From contig NZ_CP118946.1 of the NCBI RefSeq assembly GCF_029011175.1, positions 558,001 through 622,000 of the forward strand: 64,000 nt of DNA, in the 5' to 3' direction. A program made the translations under genes and the position numbers. The stretch comes from Winkia neuii (GTDB lineage Bacteria; Actinomycetota; Actinomycetes; Actinomycetales; Actinomycetaceae). Within the stretch, counting starts at the first letter, position 1, and every line of letters begins with the position of its first letter. Positions 59,403 to 64,000 of this stretch are shown piece after piece. The notes under the pieces are model-generated. The model saw nothing but the letters and a program-made list of their open reading frames with translations. It was not told where the DNA came from and did not search any database.

Positions 59403-59492
59403 GGCACTCCTTATGGTTTTGCATACAGTTTAGCGGTTTTCCATCAGCGCGGGGGTTAGCGGATTCACAGGTGGGGTGGAACAATAGTTTTT

Positions 59493-60860
59493 ATGGCAGA
59501 AAGTATCGAGATCACCGCGGCGGCGGTAGACCCCGCCCTTCTTGATTTGCCATGGGAGATTCCCCTGGCAGAATGGCCCTCTGAAATTCTGGCGGCGTTG
59601 CCCAGAGGCATTTCCAGACACGTGGTCCGATTCGTCAATCTGTCCGGGCGCATTATCGCCGTAAAAGAAATAAACAAGGACATTGCCTATCGCGAATATG
59701 GGCTGTTGCGGGATCTGCACCGGATGGGGCAGCCCGCGGTGGCTCCGACAGCAGTGGTAACGGGTCGTGAAACCATGCGCGGCAAGCCGCTCACCTCGGC
59801 GCTAGTCACTGAGCATCTGCAGTACTCGTTGCCTTACCGCGCCCTGTTTAGCCAGACCGTCCGCCCTGACACCACCTGGAGACTGATCGATTCGTTGGCG
59901 GTGCTGCTGGTTCGCCTGCATCTGGCAGGTTTCTACTGGGGGGACGTGTCACTTTCCAACACGCTGTTTAGACGCGACGCAGGTGCCTTTGCGGCCTACC
60001 TAGTGGACGCCGAGACAGGTGCCTTGCATGGATCTTTGACGGCCGGGCAACGATCCTATGACCTAGATCTGGCGCGCACTAACATCATCGGCGAGTTCAT
60101 GGATTTACAGGCCGGCGCGTATTTCGATGAATCCTTGGATGTGGTGCAGATCGGTGAACGGCTGGTAGACCGATACGAATCGCTGTGGACGGAGCTAACT
60201 GCCGAGGAATCTTTCGACCGGGAGGAACGCTGGCGCGTGGAAGGGCGCATTTCGCGTTTGAATGACCTTGGCTTTGACGTTGGGGAACTGTCCATGACTC
60301 GAAGCGTGGACGGGCAGAAGCTGACGATCCAACCAAAGGTGGTGGACGCAGGCCACTATCACCGCCAAGTTATGCGTCTTACCGGGATGGACGTAGGGGA
60401 GCGGCAAGGTCAACGGATCTTGAACGACATGAAGACGTTCCGGGCGATGAATGACATGGAGGATCAGCCTCCAGAACTGGTAGCCCACGTATGGATAGAC
60501 AAGGTGTTCAACCCTGTCATCAACGCTATCCCGCCCGAATACAGGTCGAAGCTGGAACCGGCGGAAATATTCCACGAGGTGCTGGAGCACCGGTGGTTCA
60601 TGTCCGAACGCGTAGGCCATGACGTTCCCATGGACGAGGTCGTGGATTCCTACATTTCCGAGGTGCTAGCTAATCGCCCGGACGAAAAGGCGGTCATGGG
60701 CTTTGTGGTAGATGGCAGCGAAACTCTAGATGAACCGGATGCGGACAGACGCGACGTGACAGACATCCACGCCCTCGCTAGTGACGAGGACGATTACGAA
60801 GAGGAGTTCGTGCCCACCTACCGCCTATTTGGGCCGCCCCCAGAAGAGGAAGAGGAATGA
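59493..60860 (+). CDS. DUF4032 protein with WaaP/lipopolysaccharide-kinase-like core
   Basis: 455 residues. Residues of about 30-210 look like a protein-kinase-like fold of the lipopolysaccharide-kinase class: RIIAVKEI (ATP lysine), an AYREYGLLRDL helix (Glu), GFYWGDVSLSNTLF (catalytic-loop Asp) and YLVDAETG (metal Asp). All key residues are present, so it looks active. The C-terminal half (about 250-430) is the DUF4032 region with an acidic end. Substrate unknown. The stop overlaps the next gene's ATG (ATGA), so the two are coupled. Confidence 0.82.
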   Translation: MAESIEITAAAVDPALLDLPWEIPLAEWPSEILAALPRGISRHVVRFVNLSGRIIAVKEINKDIAYREYGLLRDLHRMGQPAVAPTAVVTGRETMRGKPLTSALVTEHLQYSLPYRALFSQTVRPDTTWRLIDSLAVLLVRLHLAGFYWGDVSLSNTLFRRDAGAFAAYLVDAETGALHGSLTAGQRSYDLDLARTNIIGEFMDLQAGAYFDESLDVVQIGERLVDRYESLWTELTAEESFDREERWRVEGRISRLNDLGFDVGELSMTRSVDGQKLTIQPKVVDAGHYHRQVMRLTGMDVGERQGQRILNDMKTFRAMNDMEDQPPELVAHVWIDKVFNPVINAIPPEYRSKLEPAEIFHEVLEHRWFMSERVGHDVPMDEVVDSYISEVLANRPDEKAVMGFVVDGSETLDEPDADRRDVTDIHALASDEDDYEEEFVPTYRLFGPPPEEEEE

Positions 60861-61534
60861 TGCGAAAGTTCGCAATGCGGGGAAGGAGCGCTCTGGCTCC
60901 CGAGAATACGATTGCAGCCTTTGATGCAGCGGTAACTAGAGGGGAAGGATTCAGCTTTGATCTGCGCATGCTTGCAGACGGCACCCTGGTTGCCATGGCT
61001 GATAACACCTTCGACCGCACTACCAATATTTCCGGACCACTCAGTAGCGGATCCTACGCAGACGTGCGCAGGGCGGACGCGGGGGCCTGGTTTGCGCCTA
61101 CTTTCCGTTTCGAACGCATCCCCGAACTGGCCGACATTATCGCTTTTATGAACAGGTGCTCTGGGAACGGGCTTGCCTTGGTGCATCCCGATGGGGACAA
61201 GATTGTCCCTGCCATTGCCGCCGCAGTTGAAGAATTGAAGGCAGGTCGGCTTGTACTGTCGAGCTATTCGCCCTCGCTAATTGCCGAAATTGATCGGGCG
61301 CATCTTTCCATTCCGCTCGCTCTTTGGGCCGGTCCTGATTGGAAAGAGGGCGTGGCCGAGTGCGGGGGAGTGCTACAGAGTGGAGGCGCCCTATCTGCCG
61401 TGATCTTGCCCGCGGAGGTGCTACGGGAAGAAGACGCCCATGAAATCGAGGCAATGGGATTAGAGCTGTACCTGGTCGGGGATGACACACAAAAAGCGGA
61501 AAAACTTGGCGCAAAGGGAATAGTAAGCGAGTAG
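60857..61534 (+). CDS. Degenerate glycerophosphodiester phosphodiesterase-like protein
   Basis: 225 residues with the fold pattern of GDPD (RGRSALAPENTIAAFDAA, DGTLVAMADNTFDRTT, AGAWF). Catalytic residues are lost: the first His is Met7 (MRG for HRG), the Glu of the ExD metal pair is Ser33 (FSFD), and the second His is Ala48 (ADNT for HDET). Asp35 and Asp49 remain. It is therefore probably a binding or regulatory pseudoenzyme. Coupled to the kinase-like gene upstream. No signal peptide, so it is cytoplasmic. Confidence 0.75.
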   Translation: MMRKFAMRGRSALAPENTIAAFDAAVTRGEGFSFDLRMLADGTLVAMADNTFDRTTNISGPLSSGSYADVRRADAGAWFAPTFRFERIPELADIIAFMNRCSGNGLALVHPDGDKIVPAIAAAVEELKAGRLVLSSYSPSLIAEIDRAHLSIPLALWAGPDWKEGVAECGGVLQSGGALSAVILPAEVLREEDAHEIEAMGLELYLVGDDTQKAEKLGAKGIVSE

Positions 61535-61785
61535 AAAAAGCATCTACTAAATAGGATAAGGCAGAGTTTTTAAATATCGTTTAGGAACTAAAATCCGCGC
61601 ATCTGCCACTTAACTTAGGCTTGCATTAGTGAGGAAAACCTATTCAGCCTACAAAATAAAAGCCCAGGTCAGAGGCGTAAAAATGGCGATGGATTGCTCC
61701 GAAAAGCATTCGCTTGTGCAGAAAAAATAATTGTCGCATTTGTGGGCATACTGAAGGCGTCAAGAACTTCTGAAAGGAAATTGAA
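61535..61785 (+). promoter_or_regulatory. AT-rich region upstream of the DUF1540 gene
   Basis: About 251 bases without a gene, AT-rich, ending in AAAGGA before the DUF1540 ATG. A TTAGGCTTGCATTAG at 61615 partly resembles an iron box but matches it in only 11 of 19 positions when extended, so I do not call it. Promoter not resolved. Confidence 0.35.
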
Positions 61786-62049
61786 ATGTCCGCTCCTACA
61801 ATTGCTTCCTGCGCCGCCACTGACTGCTCCTTTAACCGCGGTGGTTGCGCTGCCCCTATGGTCACCATGGGAACCAAGGCCTGCGTTACTTTCATCGACC
61901 TGGACAAGAAGGGTGGGCTTCCCACCATGAGCTCCACAGTCGGTGCATGTAAGCGCGCCGACTGTGTGCATAACCAGGATCTTGTTTGTGACGCCTCTGG
62001 CGTAAAGGTTTCTTCTGATGAAACTTGTCTAACCTTCGAGGCTCGCTAA
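61786..62049 (+). CDS. Tandem DUF1540 small cysteine protein
   Basis: 87 residues made of two similar halves. Each follows C-x4-C-x(5-7)-C...C (CAATDCSFNRGGCAAP...ACVTF and CKRADCVHNQDLVC...TCLTF), matching the DUF1540 pattern. Eight cysteines suggest metal binding, which is inference. Downstream lies a terminator and then the siderophore genes, though on a separate transcript. AAAGGA lies upstream of the ATG. Confidence 0.78.
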   Translation: MSAPTIASCAATDCSFNRGGCAAPMVTMGTKACVTFIDLDKKGGLPTMSSTVGACKRADCVHNQDLVCDASGVKVSSDETCLTFEAR

Positions 62050-62066
62050 AACCTCCCTCGAATTTC

Positions 62067-62105
62067 CGCCCTCCCTGGCCGGCTGGCTGGGGAGGGCGTT
62101 TTTGT
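62067..62105 (+). terminator. Terminator after the DUF1540 gene
   Basis: CGCCCTCCC (62067-62075) pairs perfectly with GGGAGGGCG (62090-62098) and is followed by TTTTT. It isolates the DUF1540 transcript from the iron operon. Confidence 0.88.
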
Positions 62106-62232
62106 GTCCTGACTAGCCATGTTAGCCTCTGGGCAGGATTTGTTGCCGCATAAAAAATGCGGATTTAGCGGCGGCAGAGCTGTGAGCAGCGCGAGTGAAT
62201 CCTTCAGGGTTGGCTAAAGGGTGGCAAATACG

Positions 62233-62251
62233 TTAGGGTTGCCTTGCCTAA
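62233..62251 (+). promoter_or_regulatory. DtxR/IdeR-type iron box
   Basis: TTAGGGTTGCCTTGCCTAA matches the 19-base palindromic iron-box consensus at 15 positions, including all ten outer bases (TTAGG and CCTAA). It lies 21 bases upstream of the siderophore-binding protein start, so a DtxR/IdeR repressor should shut the operon when iron is plentiful. Confidence 0.8.
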
Positions 62252-62272
62252 TTGATCTGAGGAAGGATTGAG

Positions 62273-63250
62273 ATGCGTAAAATCGCAACCGCGGTAGTTG
62301 CCTTTGCAGCTGCAGCCGCAATGATGACGGGCTGCTCCAGCAATAACTCCGCAGAAGAGGCAAAGGACGCCTCGCCTAGTACGCACAGTGCTTTCCCCAC
62401 CACGGTGAAGCATTCTTCGGGAGAAACAAAGATCGAGAAGCAGCCTGAGCGCATTATCGCCCTCGACATGGCTGCCCTGGACACTGTTGACGCTTTGGGA
62501 GCGGGGGACAAGGTAGTAGGTACCGTAACCAAGTCTGTGCCTAGCTGGTTGAAGGATAAGTACAAGGATGTTGCCTCGGTAGGTTCATTGAAGGAACCAG
62601 ATGTGGAGGCTATTGCCAAGCTCAAGCCGGATCTGCTGTTGATCGGTGCGCGTACTGCTTCCATGTACGGCGACTTGTCGAAGAACTTCACCACGGTGAA
62701 CGCGGATGTGGACTGGGAAAAGCCGAACTACTCGAAGCAGGTTGAGGACCAGGTCCGCCAGATCGGGCAGGCCGTTGGCAAGACAGATCAGGCCGAAAAA
62801 CTGGTTCAGCAGATCCAGAAGAAGGTAGATGACTACAAGGACACTGCAAAAGATAAGGGTACCGCGCTCGTCCTGATGGCTAACGAGGGCGAATTGTCCG
62901 TGCACGGGCCACAGTCACGCTGGGCCCCGATCTACGACGTGTTTGGTTTCAAGGAAGCCACTACTGACTACAAGCCCGACGAAGGGCACAAGTCCAAGAA
63001 GATTTCCTTCGAGGCCGTAAAGCAACTCGATCCCGATTACATCTTTGTTGTCGACCGTGCGAAGGCCATCGGTAAAACCGAAGGATCGACGCCTGCCGAA
63101 CAGTTGATGGACAACGAACTAATCAACTCGACCAAGGCCGCAAAGAACAAGCACATTGTCTACTTGACGCCAGAACGCTGGTACATCGTCATGTACGGTG
63201 CCACTAACTACCCGGCGGAACTGGACGAGATTGCAGACGTGATCAAATAG
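62273..63250 (+). CDS. Siderophore ABC transporter substrate-binding lipoprotein
   Basis: 325 residues. The signal peptide ends with lipobox MTGC, so Cys21 becomes the lipid anchor. The rest is a cluster A-III binding-protein fold (PERIIALDMAALDTVDALGAGDKV, then KLKPDLLLIGAR and KQLDPDYIFVVDR), resembling CeuE/FatB-type ferric-siderophore binding proteins. AGGAAGG lies upstream of the ATG. It is the first gene of an operon under an iron box. Its stop overlaps the permease start by one base (TAGTG). The siderophore is unknown. Confidence 0.9.
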   Translation: MRKIATAVVAFAAAAAMMTGCSSNNSAEEAKDASPSTHSAFPTTVKHSSGETKIEKQPERIIALDMAALDTVDALGAGDKVVGTVTKSVPSWLKDKYKDVASVGSLKEPDVEAIAKLKPDLLLIGARTASMYGDLSKNFTTVNADVDWEKPNYSKQVEDQVRQIGQAVGKTDQAEKLVQQIQKKVDDYKDTAKDKGTALVLMANEGELSVHGPQSRWAPIYDVFGFKEATTDYKPDEGHKSKKISFEAVKQLDPDYIFVVDRAKAIGKTEGSTPAEQLMDNELINSTKAAKNKHIVYLTPERWYIVMYGATNYPAELDEIADVIK

Positions 63251-64000
63251 TGGCTGTATTGCAAGATAGAAACCCCACCGAGCCGCATTACGCATTGTGG
63301 CTCGGTGGAGCCGTCTTAGCTGTACTAATACTGACGGGCGTTTCGGTAATTACCGGTGCTGCGGACATGTCCATAGCAGACGTGCTTACTGGGCAGGCCG
63401 ACGTTGACGAACTGATGGTCCTTACCGTCTCGCGTCTGCCGCGCACCCTCGCACTGCTGCTTGCTGGCTCGGCAATGTCTGTTGCCGGCCTGGTGATGCA
63501 ACTGATGGTGCAAAACCGATACGTTGAACCGGCAACCACAGGGGTTACTGAATCGGCCGGCCTGGGCATCCTTGTTGCCGTACTGTTCTTCCCCGGACTG
63601 CCACTTTGGGCCAGAATGCTGGTAGCCGTTGGGTTCGCTCTACTTGGCACCGTACTACTCATGTGGCTCGTATCGTCATTGCGGTACCGCGACCCCATTG
63701 TGGTTCCTCTCTTGGGCATCGTCTTGTCGGGGATAATCGGAGCGGCTTCCACCTTCTTGGCATGGCAATTCGAAATGCAAGGAATGCTGAACCTGTGGTT
63801 GACCGGCGACTTCTCTGGAATTATCAAGGGTCGATACGAGCTCTTATGGCTAGTGCTTGCCATGTGCGCCCTCGCCTATATCTTTGCCGATACCTTTACG
63901 GTGGTGGGACTTGGAAAGTACTTTTCGAAATCCCTAGGCGTGAACCACCGCCTAATAACCGCCCTCGGACTAGCGATCGTAGCAACCGTTGCAGGCGTGT
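63250..64000 (+). CDS. Siderophore ABC transporter permease (FecCD family, 3' partial)
   Basis: The frame from GTG at 63250 is open to the right edge (250 codons). Early residues include ALWLGGAVLAVLILTGVSVI, then LTVSRLPRTLALLLAGSAMS and AGLVMQLMVQNRYVEPATTG, the family pattern RLPR...AxxGxxxQxxxxNPLxxP. At least six membrane helices are visible. It forms the membrane channel for the adjacent binding protein. A second permease or ATPase gene would follow beyond the window. Note NRYVEP in place of the usual NPLA(D/A)P. Confidence 0.9.
   Translation, partial: MAVLQDRNPTEPHYALWLGGAVLAVLILTGVSVITGAADMSIADVLTGQADVDELMVLTVSRLPRTLALLLAGSAMSVAGLVMQLMVQNRYVEPATTGVTESAGLGILVAVLFFPGLPLWARMLVAVGFALLGTVLLMWLVSSLRYRDPIVVPLLGIVLSGIIGAASTFLAWQFEMQGMLNLWLTGDFSGIIKGRYELLWLVLAMCALAYIFADTFTVVGLGKYFSKSLGVNHRLITALGLAIVATVAGV

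Noticed and set aside
61615-61633. A TTAGGCTTGCATTAG string resembling half an iron box upstream of the DUF1540 gene
   Set aside because: Only about 11 of 19 positions match the DtxR/IdeR consensus and the right half is wrong, unlike the clear box at 62233.
62146-62162. CCGCAT-AAAAA-ATGCGG as a terminator or operator
   Set aside because: A 6-base stem with no T run, after an already strong terminator; too weak to call.

Overview
The window is chromosomal DNA from a mid-to-high-GC actinomycete. The evidence is the gene order (rpoB-rpoC-rpsL-rpsG-fusA-tuf, then the S10, spc and alpha ribosomal clusters), the actinobacterial SecY, S12 and RNA polymerase sequences, many GTG/TTG starts, families typical of the phylum (DUF4032, a DUF6767-like protein, a polyphosphate-glucokinase-like ROK kinase) and a DtxR/IdeR-type iron box. 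I read it as Actinomycetaceae or a close relative; the genus is a guess I cannot test here.

Region 1 (1-17636) is a cell-surface glycan locus. After a partial G5/lytic-transglycosylase protein come a nucleotide-sugar dehydratase-like enzyme, a DUF6270 protein, four glycosyltransferases (two of them two-domain), a LytR-CpsA-Psr ligase, WecB and WecC (UDP-GlcNAc to UDP-ManNAc to UDP-ManNAcA), a PP-loop protein in lower-GC DNA, and a Wzm/Wzt-type ABC exporter. Together they could make a ManNAcA-containing polymer, export it and attach it to peptidoglycan. Strands alternate, and tail-to-tail neighbours often share interlocked stop codons.

Region 2 (17637-37140) holds rpoB-rpoC, rpsL-rpsG-fusA, tuf, a MocR-type regulator that lacks the usual PLP lysine, and the S10 operon from rpsJ to rpsQ. 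The leaders before rpsL and rpsJ contain clear inverted repeats; the rpsL leader has two mutually exclusive pairings.

Region 3 (37141-44356) is a 7-kb non-ribosomal block between rpsQ and rplN. It contains a small Cys protein, a secreted wall-anchored phytase/esterase-like protein, a dicarboxylate/amino-acid symporter, aspartate ammonia-lyase and a HAD phosphatase. The transporter and lyase suggest uptake and use of aspartate or C4-dicarboxylates.

Region 4 (44357-58194) carries the spc and alpha clusters: rplN to rplO, secY-adk-map, a patatin-like protein, two tiny membrane proteins, infA-rpmJ-rpsM-rpsK-rpoA-rplQ, a ROK glucokinase-like gene and truA. rpsD is absent from its common position. 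Several intergenic gaps (rpsN-rpsH, rpmJ-rpsM, upstream of infA) are rich in inverted repeats and may be regulatory RNA.

Region 5 (58195-64000) contains an unrecognised protein, a kinase-like DUF4032 protein overlapping a catalytically degenerate glycerophosphodiesterase-like protein, a tandem DUF1540 protein, and an iron-siderophore ABC uptake operon under a DtxR/IdeR-like box that runs off the right edge. I saw no rRNA or tRNA genes, insertion sequences, prophage or CRISPR arrays.
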